Source: Candidatus Methylomirabilota bacterium (GTDB taxonomy: Bacteria; Methylomirabilota; Methylomirabilia; Rokubacteriales; CSP1-6). Taken from it: a stretch of DNA of 64,000 bases. Location: positions 20,094-84,093 of the forward strand of contig DATFYA010000189.1 of assembly GCA_035315345.1 (NCBI GenBank). The letters are read 5' to 3'. Each line of letters starts with the position of its first letter. Within the stretch, counting starts at the first letter, position 1. Positions 25,469 through 33,849 of the stretch are shown in pieces. Made by a program: the position numbers and the translations under genes. The notes under the pieces are model-generated. The model was not told where the DNA came from and made no database searches. It was given only the letters and a program-made list of their open reading frames with translations.

Positions 25469-25483
25469 GAGGCGCTCGATGCC

Positions 25484-25519
25484 GCCTGACAAACTCTGGC
25501 CGCCGGGCCTGACAAGCTC
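25484..25519 (+). repeat. 13-bp direct repeat in a leader region
   Basis: GCCTGACAA-A/G-CTC occurs at 25484-25496 and 25507-25519, 23 bp apart, or roughly two helical turns. It lies in the 228-bp gap between divergent genes, downstream of the candidate promoter at 25439. It could be an operator; there is no other evidence. Confidence 0.35.
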
Positions 25520-25634
25520 GGCAGCGGACCTCGTCGATGGTGAACCAACTAGCTGATTTCCGGCCGACTCTCGCGTGGCCCACGTCTTGCTCCTCGACCA
25601 CCGCAGGCTGCTGACGAGGTCGAGGAGGCTGGAC

Positions 25635-25871
25635 ATGGACACGCCCGTCAAGGATGGGCTGGTGCTGGAGAAGCTGATGAAGCGCGGCGCGGCGGTCTGC
25701 GTCGTCGCGCTGGGTGGCGTCGCGGTGGGGCTGGCAGTGTGGGCGCTGCGGCGCTGGCAGGACGAGCGCCGGTATCAGGCCTGGCGCGCTGCCGTGACCG
25801 CCGATCCGTATCGCCGGGACCGGAACGGCTACCCGGTGGGCGCGCAGCTCGGCCTCTCACGCGCCCGGTAA
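25635..25871 (+). CDS. Small single-pass membrane protein
   Basis: A 78-residue protein with one central membrane helix (about residues 17-36, AAVCVVALGGVAVGLAVWAL) and a basic, Tyr-containing C-terminal tail. ATG 25635 is chosen over an in-frame upstream start because GAGGAGG lies 7 bases before it. No family is recognised. It precedes glmS by 122 bp on the same strand and has its own candidate promoter. Confidence 0.55.
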   Translation: MDTPVKDGLVLEKLMKRGAAVCVVALGGVAVGLAVWALRRWQDERRYQAWRAAVTADPYRRDRNGYPVGAQLGLSRAR

Positions 25872-25979
25872 CACGCCCCCGGCGGGCGCACCGGGCGCCC
25901 GCCGCGCCCCTGACAGCCTCGTTTCGATGCTTCGCGTCATCGCCGCTCCCATCGCATCCGATCGATCCGTCCTCACTGT

Positions 25980-25985
25980 TATACT
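25980..25985 (+). promoter_or_regulatory. Candidate -10 box (TATACT) for the glmS-pel unit
   Basis: TATACT lies 8 bases before the glmS ATG, with no Shine-Dalgarno sequence between. The same box and spacing occur before the kinase gene at 12439. It would give a leaderless or near-leaderless glmS message and is the only promoter-like signal found before the long pel unit. Confidence 0.45.
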
Positions 25986-25993
25986 CGTGTCGA

Positions 25994-27826
25994 ATGTGTG
26001 GGATCGTCGGCTATATCGGGAGCAATTTCGCGGAGATCGTGGTCGTCGACGGCCTGAAACGGCTCGAGTATCGGGGATACGATTCGGCCGGCCTGGCCAC
26101 GCCGCTGGACGGCGTTCTGAAGCTGCGCCGGCAGGTCGGCAAGATCGCCAATCTCGAGCGCGAGATCCTGCGGGAGCCGGTGGAGGCGCACGTCGGCGTC
26201 GGCCACACCCGCTGGGCCACTCACGGCGCCCCGACGGTGGCCAACACCCACCCGCACACCGACGCGGCGCAGACCATCGCGGTGGTCCACAACGGCATCA
26301 TCGAGAACTATCTCGAGATCCGCCAGAAGCTCGAGGCCGAGGGCTGCGTCTTCTCCTCGGCCACCGATACCGAGGTGGTCCCGCAGCTCGTCGCCTACCA
26401 CATGGCGCAGGGGGTGGGGTTGGAGGCGGCGTTCCGGGCCACGCTGCGGCGGCTCGAGGGCAGCTACGCCCTGGCCCTCGTCTCGGCGCGCGAGCCCGAC
26501 CTGATCCTGGCCGCGCGGCGCTCGAGCCCGCTGGTGGTCGGCTATGGCCCGGACGAGTACCTGGTCGCCTCGGACGTGCTCGCCATCCAGCAATACGCCA
26601 CCGAGGTGACCTACCTGGAGGACGGCGACGTCTGCGTCGTGAAGGCCTCCGGGGTCCGCATCACCGACGTCGACGGCGTGCTCGCGAACCGGCCGCGTCA
26701 CCGGGTGGATCGGGAGAGCCTCGTCGTTCAGAAGGAGGGCCATCGCCATTTCATGGCGAAGGAGATCCACGAGCAGCCGCGCGTCCTCGCGCAGACGATC
26801 TCCGGACGGCTCGCGGCGGGGGGCCGCGACGTCGTGCTCTCCGATCTCGGCCTCACCGCCGCGGCCATGCGCGAGCTGGAGCACGTGCAGATCGTGGCGT
26901 GCGGAACGTCGTGGCACGCGGGGCTCGTCGGCCGCTATCTGATCGAGGGGCTCGCCGGGATCCCGGTGCGGGTCGACTACGCCTCCGAGTTCCGCGGTAC
27001 CGCGGCCCTGCTGCCGCGCCACTCGCTGCTGATCACCATCTCGCAGTCGGGGGAGACCGCCGACACCCTGACCGCGCTTCGGGCGGTGAAGGGGCGCCGC
27101 GTGCCGACCCTGACCATCTGCAACTCGCCGCGCTCGTCCATGGTCCGGGAGTCGGATGGCGTCATTCAGACCCTGGTGGGGCCCGAGATCGGGGTCGCGT
27201 CCACCAAGGCGTTCACCGGACAGCTGCTCAGCCTGGCCATGCTGGCGATCCACCTCGGGATCACGCGCGGCGCCCTGAGCCCGGCCGACGCGGGGCAGCT
27301 GCTCGATCACATGCTGCGCTTGCCCGGGCTGCTCGAGCACGCGCTGCGGCTCGAGGCCGACGTCCTCGAGGAGGCGCGGCGGCTGCAGGAGGCGCGGAGC
27401 GTGCTGTACCTCGGGCGCGGCATCAACTATCCGGTGGCCCTCGAGGGCGCCCTCAAGCTGAAGGAGATCTCCTACATCCACGCGGAGGGCTATCCGGCGG
27501 GCGAGATGAAGCACGGGCCGATCGCGCTGATCGATCCGCGCTTCCCGGTGGTGGCGGTGGCCGGCGCGGGGCCGGACCAGACCAAGCTGCTGAGCAACCT
27601 GGCCGAGGTCCGCGCGCGGGAGGCCCACGTCCTGCTGCTCACCGTCGACGCCGACACCCCGGCCGGCACTGCCGATCGCATCCTCGTGGTGCCGCCCACT
27701 TCGCCATGGCTCGAGCCGATCATGCTGGTCCTGCCGCTGCAGATGCTCGCGTATCACACCGCGGTGCTGAAGGGCTGCGACGTGGACCAGCCGAGGAACC
27801 TGGCCAAGAGCGTGACCGTGGAATGA
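25994..27826 (+). CDS. glmS: Glutamine--fructose-6-phosphate aminotransferase (isomerizing)
   Basis: A 610-residue enzyme that makes glucosamine-6-phosphate from fructose-6-phosphate and glutamine, the first step to UDP-GlcNAc. Cys directly after the initiator Met (MCGIVGYIG) is the glutaminase nucleophile, which fixes the start at 25994. The glutaminase domain (1-240: RLEYRGYDSAG, HTRWATHG) is followed by two SIS sugar-isomerase domains (ACGTSWHAG; ISQSGETADTL) and the end LAKSVTVE. Length matches the family. Its ATGA overlap with the kinase-STAS gene ties it to the pel locus, where it probably raises amino-sugar supply for the GalNAc/GalN-rich polymer. A second copy for peptidoglycan may exist elsewhere. 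No glmS ribozyme fits the 122-bp leader. Confidence 0.97.
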   Translation: MCGIVGYIGSNFAEIVVVDGLKRLEYRGYDSAGLATPLDGVLKLRRQVGKIANLEREILREPVEAHVGVGHTRWATHGAPTVANTHPHTDAAQTIAVVHNGIIENYLEIRQKLEAEGCVFSSATDTEVVPQLVAYHMAQGVGLEAAFRATLRRLEGSYALALVSAREPDLILAARRSSPLVVGYGPDEYLVASDVLAIQQYATEVTYLEDGDVCVVKASGVRITDVDGVLANRPRHRVDRESLVVQKEGHRHFMAKEIHEQPRVLAQTISGRLAAGGRDVVLSDLGLTAAAMRELEHVQIVACGTSWHAGLVGRYLIEGLAGIPVRVDYASEFRGTAALLPRHSLLITISQSGETADTLTALRAVKGRRVPTLTICNSPRSSMVRESDGVIQTLVGPEIGVASTKAFTGQLLSLAMLAIHLGITRGALSPADAGQLLDHMLRLPGLLEHALRLEADVLEEARRLQEARSVLYLGRGINYPVALEGALKLKEISYIHAEGYPAGEMKHGPIALIDPRFPVVAVAGAGPDQTKLLSNLAEVRAREAHVLLLTVDADTPAGTADRILVVPPTSPWLEPIMLVLPLQMLAYHTAVLKGCDVDQPRNLAKSVTVE

Positions 27827-28632
27827 ACGGGACCGCGGCGCCCGGCCGCTTCACCATGTCGAGCGAGGCCGAGCACCTCGGCCGGCTCCGGCAGTGGCTG
27901 CGGGGCGCGCTGGCGGGCCTCGGCGTCGACCGGGCCACCGGCTCGGAGCTGCTGCTGGCGGTCGGCGAGCTGTGCGCCAACTCGATCGAGCACGCCTACG
28001 AGGGCCGGGGCGGCCAGTCCATCGATGTCTCGGTGCGCGGCTACGACGACCGGGTCGAGATCGAGGTGGAGGACTGGGGCAAGACCTTCGATGCCTCGCG
28101 CTACGTGGAGCCGGATCTGGAATCGCTGCCCGAGCACGGCATGGGCATCCACCTCGTCCGCCGCATCGCGGACTCGCTCGCGGTGGACGTGCAGCGCGAG
28201 CGGGGCACCCGCTGGACGCTCACGAAGTACCGGCGGGCCGCGAGTCCGGCCGTCGGGTTCATCGACGACCGGGCGCCGGTCCGGCCAGGAGAGACCATGG
28301 ACATCGAAGTGACCAAGTCGGGCACGATCTCGGTGGTGGCGCCCCAGGGCGATCTGGACATGGCGGCGGCGGATCAGATGAAGCGGACGCTGACCGATCT
28401 GGTGGACAAGGGCGGCCGCAAGCTCCTGATCGATCTGGACCACGTCGGTTACGTGGACAGCTCGGGCCTCGGCGCTCTCGTCGCGTCGATGAAGCACGCG
28501 CGCGGGGCGGGCGGCGACATGCGCCTCTGCGGGCTGCAGGACGACGTGCGCGCCATCTTCGAGATGACCCGCCTCGTGAAGGCCATCACGGTGCACGCCA
28601 GCCGGGCGGAGGCGCTCGGCGCGTGGGCCTGA
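27823..28632 (+). CDS. RsbW-like serine kinase fused to STAS anti-sigma antagonist
   Basis: A 269-residue single ORF joining two proteins that are normally separate. Residues 1-142 are a GHKL ATPase of the RsbW/SpoIIAB type (N box ELCANSIEHAYEG, G1 DWGKTFD, G2 HGMGIHLVRR). After a linker of about 16 residues, residues 159-269 are a STAS domain with the phosphorylatable Ser region YVDSSGLGAL. The frame is continuous with no stop, so a full-length fusion is possible. An AGGAG site and ATG at 28297 lie exactly where a free STAS protein would begin. It starts within the glmS stop and overlaps the next gene by 10 bp. It could regulate a sigma factor or the Pel machinery itself. Confidence 0.88.
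   Translation: MNGTAAPGRFTMSSEAEHLGRLRQWLRGALAGLGVDRATGSELLLAVGELCANSIEHAYEGRGGQSIDVSVRGYDDRVEIEVEDWGKTFDASRYVEPDLESLPEHGMGIHLVRRIADSLAVDVQRERGTRWTLTKYRRAASPAVGFIDDRAPVRPGETMDIEVTKSGTISVVAPQGDLDMAAADQMKRTLTDLVDKGGRKLLIDLDHVGYVDSSGLGALVASMKHARGAGGDMRLCGLQDDVRAIFEMTRLVKAITVHASRAEALGAWA
28287..28299 (+). promoter_or_regulatory. Internal ribosome-binding site and ATG for the STAS domain
   Basis: AGGAGAG at 28287-28293 stands 5 bases (from AGGAG) before ATG 28297, codon 159 of the fusion gene. The spacing is ideal, so a separate 111-residue STAS protein may be made in addition to, or instead of, the fusion. Confidence 0.6.
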
Positions 28633-29510
28633 CCCGGCGCCTGATCGCCGCCGCCCTGGCCCTCGGGCTCGGCGGGGCGACGGCGCCGGCCGGCGGAGCG
28701 TCCGCGCCGCCGATGATTCGCCCGCTCGCGGGCGTGCGCACCTGGGTCGTCTACTACGGGGCCGAGGCATCGGCGGGACCCGATCTCGCCCGCTTCGACG
28801 TGGTGGTGCTCGACCCGCATGGGCACCCCCCGCTGCCCGTGATCAAGCGGCACGGGGCGGTCGTCCTCACCTATGTGAGCCTCGGGGAGGTGAACACGAG
28901 TCATCCCGAGTACGCGGCGATCAAGGACGAGCCGTGGGTGCTCGCGCCGAATCCCAGCTGGCCGGACGCGCGACGACTCGACGTGCGGGCCGAGGCCTAT
29001 CGGCGCTGGCTCCTCGATCGGGTGGTGCCGGCGGCCCTCGCCGGTCCGGTGAACGGCCTCTTCCTCGACACCGCCGACTCCGCCCTCGATCTCGAACACA
29101 CCGATCCGGCGCGCCACGCCGGGATGGCCCAGGCCCTCGAGCGCGTGCTCGGCGAGATGAAGCGCCGCAACCCCCGCGCGCTCCTCATGCTCAACGGCGG
29201 GCTCCCGGTGGTGGAGCGCCGCCCCGAGGCCGTCGACGCGGTGGCGCTCGAATCGATCTGGAGCGACTACGATTTCAAGGCGCAGCGGTACCGCGTGCGA
29301 CCGGCCGAGGAGGCGGAGGCGCGGGCCGGCCTGCTCGCGCGGGTGGCCGCCCTGGGGCTGCCCGTGTTCACCATCGAGTACGCGGCGGCCGAGCCGAACG
29401 CGCGCTGGCCGTCCGAGCTCATCCGGCGCTCGCGCGCCCGTGGATTCGTCCCGTACGTCTCCACCATCGGCCTCGACCGCGTCTCGCTGCTCACCCTCTC
29501 GCCGCCATGA
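28623..29510 (+). CDS. pelA: PelA N-terminal half: GH114-like endo-alpha-1,4-polygalactosaminidase
   Basis: A 295-residue exported protein: signal peptide (about residues 1-27) and a TIM-barrel hydrolase of the GH114/TM1410-like fold. Candidate catalytic acids are the Asp in GLFLDTADS and the Glu in VALESIWSDYDF, which correspond in context to the essential residues of Pseudomonas PelA hydrolase. The family cleaves GalN-rich Pel polymer in the periplasm. In P. aeruginosa this domain is fused to the deacetylase; here it ends with its own stop and the deacetylase begins in an ATGA overlap. GTG 28623 overlaps the STAS frame by 10 bp. First gene of the pel cluster proper. Confidence 0.88.
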   Translation: MGLTRRLIAAALALGLGGATAPAGGASAPPMIRPLAGVRTWVVYYGAEASAGPDLARFDVVVLDPHGHPPLPVIKRHGAVVLTYVSLGEVNTSHPEYAAIKDEPWVLAPNPSWPDARRLDVRAEAYRRWLLDRVVPAALAGPVNGLFLDTADSALDLEHTDPARHAGMAQALERVLGEMKRRNPRALLMLNGGLPVVERRPEAVDAVALESIWSDYDFKAQRYRVRPAEEAEARAGLLARVAALGLPVFTIEYAAAEPNARWPSELIRRSRARGFVPYVSTIGLDRVSLLTLSPP

Positions 29511-31630
29511 GCGGACGGTTCTCGCGGCGCGCGTTGCTCCGGCGCTCGGCCGCCGCGGCGGGCGCGCTCGCCCTGCGCGCCGGATCGTCCGCCCGCGCCG
29601 CGCCGGCGCCGCCGTCTGCGCCGGCCGCCGCCGACCTGCCGCGCTACGTCCTCGCGCTGTACAAGTCGAGCGATCCCGACAACGACGTGTCGGGCCGCCG
29701 CAAGATGACCGCGACGAACAACGAGGTCCACGCGTGGGCCCAGATGCCGCTGAACTGGCTCGGGCTGATGGTGGAGTACTACGACATCGACCGCGGGCTG
29801 CCCGACGAGAAGGTCATGGGCCGCTACCGCGGCATCGTCACCTGGTTCCAGACCGACGAGATGGCGGACCCGCTCGCCTACCTGCGCTGGCTCGGCGCCC
29901 AGACGCGGGCCGGGCGCCGCGTCGTGATCCTGGGCCAGCTGGGCGCCCTTCGCGACCGCAAGACGCTCAAGACGGTGGATCTGGAGGCCGTGAACGAGGC
30001 GCTCGCGCCCACCGGGCTGCAGTTCCTTGGCAACTGGACGGGTAACCAGCGGGTCATCGAGCTGCGGCGCAAGGACCCGACGATGATGGAGTTCGAGCGG
30101 AAGCTGCCGCCCGGCCTGCCCTACTATCAGCAGGTCGTGGCGCGGGCGCCGGGCAGCCGGGCCCACCTCGTGCTGGCCCGACGCGATCTGCCCGACTCCG
30201 AGAGCGCGATGGTGGTCACCGGCCCCTGGGGCGGGTTCGCGGCCGCGGAGTACGTGCGCTTCCAGTTTCCCGGCGAGGCGGGCGCGCAGTGGTGGATCGA
30301 TCCGTTCGCCTTCTTCCGCGAGGCGCTCGGCGTCGGGGACTGGCCGCGGCCGGACACCACCACCCAGTACGGGCGGCGCATCTTCTATTCCCACATCGAC
30401 GGCGACGGCCTTCGCAACCGCTCGGAGGTGCGCGCGGGCGCGTCGAGCGGCCAGATCATCCTGGACGAGATCCTGTCCCGCTACCGGTTGCCGATCAGCG
30501 TCTCGGTGGTGGTGGCCGAGGTGGAGCCGACGCTGCTCGGCTCGCCCGAGTTCCACCAGCTGGCCCGGGCCATCTACGCGCGGCCCAACGTCGAGGCGGG
30601 GAGCCACTCGTACACGCATCCGCTCGACTGGGAGAAGCGGACGCGCAGCTTCGACCTGCCGCGGGTGCCCTACGCGGTCGAGACCGAGACCGCGGGCGCC
30701 ATTCGCTACATGGAGGAGCGGCTCCTGCCGCCCGGCAAGCGGGTGCGGCTCTTCCAGTGGTCGGGCTCGACGCGGGTGAGCGAGGACGCCATCGCGATCC
30801 TCGCCCGGCTCGGGGTGCCCAACATCAACGGGGGCGATCCGATGCGGGACCGCCAGTGGCCCAGCTACACGCGGGTGGCCCCGCTCATGCGGCAGGTGGG
30901 GACGCAGTGGCAGACGTACACCTCCGGCTCCAACGAGAATCTGTACACCAACCTCTGGACGGGGCCCTTCTACGGGTTCCGCTACGTGATCCAGACCTTC
31001 GAGAACACCGAGGCGCCGCGGCGGGTAGCCCCGGTGAACGTCTACTACCACTACTACTCGGGCGAGCGGGTGGCCTCGCTGCACGCCCTGCACGAGGTGC
31101 ACGAGTGGGTGCTGCGACAGCCGCTGGCGCCGCTCTTCACCAGCGAATACCTCGCCATCGTCGAGGGCTTCCGCACCGCGCGCATCGCCCGGACCGCCGA
31201 GGGGTGGCGGATCGACCGGCACGGCGCCCTCCGCACCATCCGCTTCGACGACACGGCCGCCTCGGTGGATCTGGCGCGCTCGTCGGGCGTGCTGGGATTC
31301 GTGCACCATCAGGGCGCGCTCTACGTGCACCTGGCCGGGCCCGAGCCCGCGCACGTGGTGCTGACCGACCGGCCGGCGCGGGCACCCTATCTGGCCCGCT
31401 CGAGCCACCGCGTGACCGCGTGGTCGCACGCGGATGGCCGCGTCGCGCTCACCGTCGCGGGCATCGGGGCCAAGGAGGTGGAGATCGCCGGGCTGCCCGC
31501 GGCGCGCGAGACGGACGTGGAGATTCGCGACGCCGGCGGGGCACGCCGGCTTCGCTCCCGCGTGAGCGCGGACGGGCGCCTGGTCGTTCGCGGCGGCGAG
31601 GCGGGTGAGGTGGAGTTCCGGCTCGCGTGA
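29507..31630 (+). CDS. pelA: PelA C-terminal half: polysaccharide deacetylase
   Basis: A 707-residue protein with a twin-arginine-like signal (SRRALLRRSAAAAGAL) and processing near residue 32. A reductase-like/flavodoxin-like region (about 45-240) precedes the metal-dependent deacetylase core, whose ligands are seen as HIDGDG (about residue 301) and SHSYTH (about 366). A C-terminal beta-domain (about 560-707) follows. It removes acetyl groups from GalNAc units in the periplasm, making the polymer cationic. Together with the preceding gene the length (295 + 707) matches one-piece PelA of P. aeruginosa (about 948). It overlaps pelB by 4 bp. Confidence 0.88.
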   Translation: MSGRFSRRALLRRSAAAAGALALRAGSSARAAPAPPSAPAAADLPRYVLALYKSSDPDNDVSGRRKMTATNNEVHAWAQMPLNWLGLMVEYYDIDRGLPDEKVMGRYRGIVTWFQTDEMADPLAYLRWLGAQTRAGRRVVILGQLGALRDRKTLKTVDLEAVNEALAPTGLQFLGNWTGNQRVIELRRKDPTMMEFERKLPPGLPYYQQVVARAPGSRAHLVLARRDLPDSESAMVVTGPWGGFAAAEYVRFQFPGEAGAQWWIDPFAFFREALGVGDWPRPDTTTQYGRRIFYSHIDGDGLRNRSEVRAGASSGQIILDEILSRYRLPISVSVVVAEVEPTLLGSPEFHQLARAIYARPNVEAGSHSYTHPLDWEKRTRSFDLPRVPYAVETETAGAIRYMEERLLPPGKRVRLFQWSGSTRVSEDAIAILARLGVPNINGGDPMRDRQWPSYTRVAPLMRQVGTQWQTYTSGSNENLYTNLWTGPFYGFRYVIQTFENTEAPRRVAPVNVYYHYYSGERVASLHALHEVHEWVLRQPLAPLFTSEYLAIVEGFRTARIARTAEGWRIDRHGALRTIRFDDTAASVDLARSSGVLGFVHHQGALYVHLAGPEPAHVVLTDRPARAPYLARSSHRVTAWSHADGRVALTVAGIGAKEVEIAGLPAARETDVEIRDAGGARRLRSRVSADGRLVVRGGEAGEVEFRLA

Positions 31631-33849
31631 AGATCGCGCGCTGGAAGCTGGCGGTGGGCGTGCTGCTCACCCTCGCGCTGCTCGCGCTCTCGCTGCCGTG
31701 GGGCGCGGACCTCGGCTGGGCCTACCTGGCGAGCCGTCAGTACACGCAGGCGCGGGACGTCTTCACCGAGGCGCTCCGCGGCGAGCCGGGCGACGCCAAT
31801 CTCTGGGTCGGCCTCGCGTCGGCGTACGAGGCGCTCGGCGATCCCGATCGGCAGATCACGGCGCTCGTGGCCGCGGCGGAGCGCGCGCCGCGCCGCCGGG
31901 ACCTGCTGCTGAATCTGGCCGACGTGTACGAGTGGAACAAGAATCCGGCCGCGGCGGCGACCGTGCTGGAGCGGCTGACCGCGGAGCCGCATCCCGACGA
32001 CGGGCCGTTGCTCGAGCGCCTCCTGACCGCATATCTCTGGAGCGGAGACTACGAGCGACAGCTGGCGGTGCTGCGCAAGCTCGTCGCTCTCACTCCGTCC
32101 GATCCGTCGGCGGTCCTCGAGCTGACCACCGCGGCCCGCAACCTGAATCGCCAGGACGAAGCCGCCGCCGTGCTCGAGGCGTACGTCCACCGCCGCCCCA
32201 CCGATCCGGACGCGCGTCGCTGGCTGGCCCAGCTGTACGACTCGATCGGGCAGGGGGATCGCGCGGTCGAGCAGTGGAAGGTCCTGGCCCGGCTCGACCC
32301 GAAGGATGTCGAGGCCCGCGACCGGCTGCTGCCCGCTCCCGGCGGCGCAGCGCAGGTCGAGGAGATCGCCCTGCTCGAGCGCCAGCGTGCGGCCGATCCG
32401 CGGGACGAGACCGCGCGGCGGCAGCTGGTCGCGCGGTACCGGGCCCGCGGCGACGGACCGCGGGCCCTCGAGGTGCAGCGGGAGCTGGCCGCGCTCCGCC
32501 CGCGCGACGCCGACGTCCTGGTGGAGCTGGGACGGCTGCTCGTCGAGCAGGACCGGGGTCCGGAGGCCATCGGCGCCTACGAGCGGGCGGTGGAGATCGC
32601 CCCGTCGCGCACGGACGCCGCGCTGGCGCTGGCCCAGCTCTACGAGTGGTCGAGCGACCCGCGCCGCGCGCTGGCGCTCCTCCAGCGGGTGGCGCGCGAG
32701 CGGCCGGGCGACCGGGCCCTGCAGCAGCGCGTGGCGGCGCTGGCCCAGGGCGCCGGCGACCCGAGCGAGACGGTGGCCGCGCTCGACCGCCTCGCCGCGC
32801 TCTCGCCGAGCGACGACCGGTACGCGCGACAGGCGATCGAGGCCCTGGTGGGCGCCAACCGCATGGGCGACGCGATCGCGCGTCAGCGTCGCCTCGTCGA
32901 GGGGAACCCGGGCGCGATCGCGGACGCGCTGCGGCTGGCCCAGCTCTACGAGTGGAACAACCAGGAGCGCGAGGCCATCGCGGTCTACGAGGCGCTCGAT
33001 CGCCGCGGCGCGCTGCCCGAGGCCGCCCTCGTGCGCCTCGGCGAGCTGTATCGCTTCCAGGACCGCCCGGCCGATTTCCTGCGCGAGGCCGAGCGTCGGC
33101 TCGCGCGCCGACCCGACGACGCGGCGCTGCGCGAGGCGGCCGCGCAGGCCGCCGAGGGCCTCGGGCGGCTGCAGGACGCGCTGCGGCTGCTCCAGCCGCT
33201 CGTCGAGCGACGTCCGCTCGACGAGCCCTTCGTGCTGCGCTACCTGGCGCTCGCCGCGCAGGCCGGGCGCGTGGACGAAGGCCTCCGCGTGCACCGGCGC
33301 TTCGCGCCCTCCGCGGGTCCGAGCTATCGCGTGAAGGTCGCCAAGGTCTTCACCGATCTCGGTCGCTATCCCGAGGCGATCGCGGAGTACGAGGCGGTGC
33401 TGGCCGCTTCCGACGGCCGCGGACCGGAGGCGATCGAGGCGCGGCTGGCCCTCGCCCAGCTCTACGACTGGACGGGTGCCGGCGACGCCGCGCTCCGGCA
33501 GTGGGAGAGCGTCATGCGCGCCCGGCCTCGCGACGCGCAGGCCCTCCGCGAGGTCGGCCGCCGGAGCCTCGCGATGTCGCGCAACGACGTCGCGCTACGC
33601 GCCTATCGCGGGCTCCTCGAGCTGCAGCCCGATGACGCGGAGGCCCTCAAGCGCGCGGGCCAGCTCATGGCCTGGAGCCACGACGCGCCCGGCGCGCGCA
33701 CCGCGCTGGAGCGATTCAATCGCGTGAAGGGCGGCGACTACGAGGTCCACTACCTGCTCGCCGAGCTGTACTCGGCCGATCACCACGACGAGCGGGCGCG
33801 CGCCGAGTACGAGCGCGCCCTCCGGCTGCTGCCGCCCCGATCCCGGTGA
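31627..33849 (+). CDS. pelB: PelB N-terminal half: membrane-anchored TPR scaffold
   Basis: A 740-residue protein with one N-terminal membrane helix (about residues 8-27) and about 18 TPR-like helical pairs filling the rest (units such as LWVGLASAYEALGD, LRLAQLYEWNNQEREAIAVYEAL, ARLALAQLYDWTG). In P. aeruginosa the TPR part of PelB recruits PelA and channels polymer towards the outer-membrane pore. Here it is a separate gene and the pore domain is the next one. GTG 31627 overlaps the deacetylase stop by 4 bp. The recurring LYEW motif is a signature of this repeat array. Confidence 0.85.
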   Translation: MKIARWKLAVGVLLTLALLALSLPWGADLGWAYLASRQYTQARDVFTEALRGEPGDANLWVGLASAYEALGDPDRQITALVAAAERAPRRRDLLLNLADVYEWNKNPAAAATVLERLTAEPHPDDGPLLERLLTAYLWSGDYERQLAVLRKLVALTPSDPSAVLELTTAARNLNRQDEAAAVLEAYVHRRPTDPDARRWLAQLYDSIGQGDRAVEQWKVLARLDPKDVEARDRLLPAPGGAAQVEEIALLERQRAADPRDETARRQLVARYRARGDGPRALEVQRELAALRPRDADVLVELGRLLVEQDRGPEAIGAYERAVEIAPSRTDAALALAQLYEWSSDPRRALALLQRVARERPGDRALQQRVAALAQGAGDPSETVAALDRLAALSPSDDRYARQAIEALVGANRMGDAIARQRRLVEGNPGAIADALRLAQLYEWNNQEREAIAVYEALDRRGALPEAALVRLGELYRFQDRPADFLREAERRLARRPDDAALREAAAQAAEGLGRLQDALRLLQPLVERRPLDEPFVLRYLALAAQAGRVDEGLRVHRRFAPSAGPSYRVKVAKVFTDLGRYPEAIAEYEAVLAASDGRGPEAIEARLALAQLYDWTGAGDAALRQWESVMRARPRDAQALREVGRRSLAMSRNDVALRAYRGLLELQPDDAEALKRAGQLMAWSHDAPGARTALERFNRVKGGDYEVHYLLAELYSADHHDERARAEYERALRLLPPRSR

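Noticed and set aside
25872..25993. glmS ribozyme/riboswitch upstream of glmS
   Set aside because: The 122-bp gap with a -10 box 8 bases before the ATG leaves no room for the ribozyme in the transcript, and its core was not recognised.
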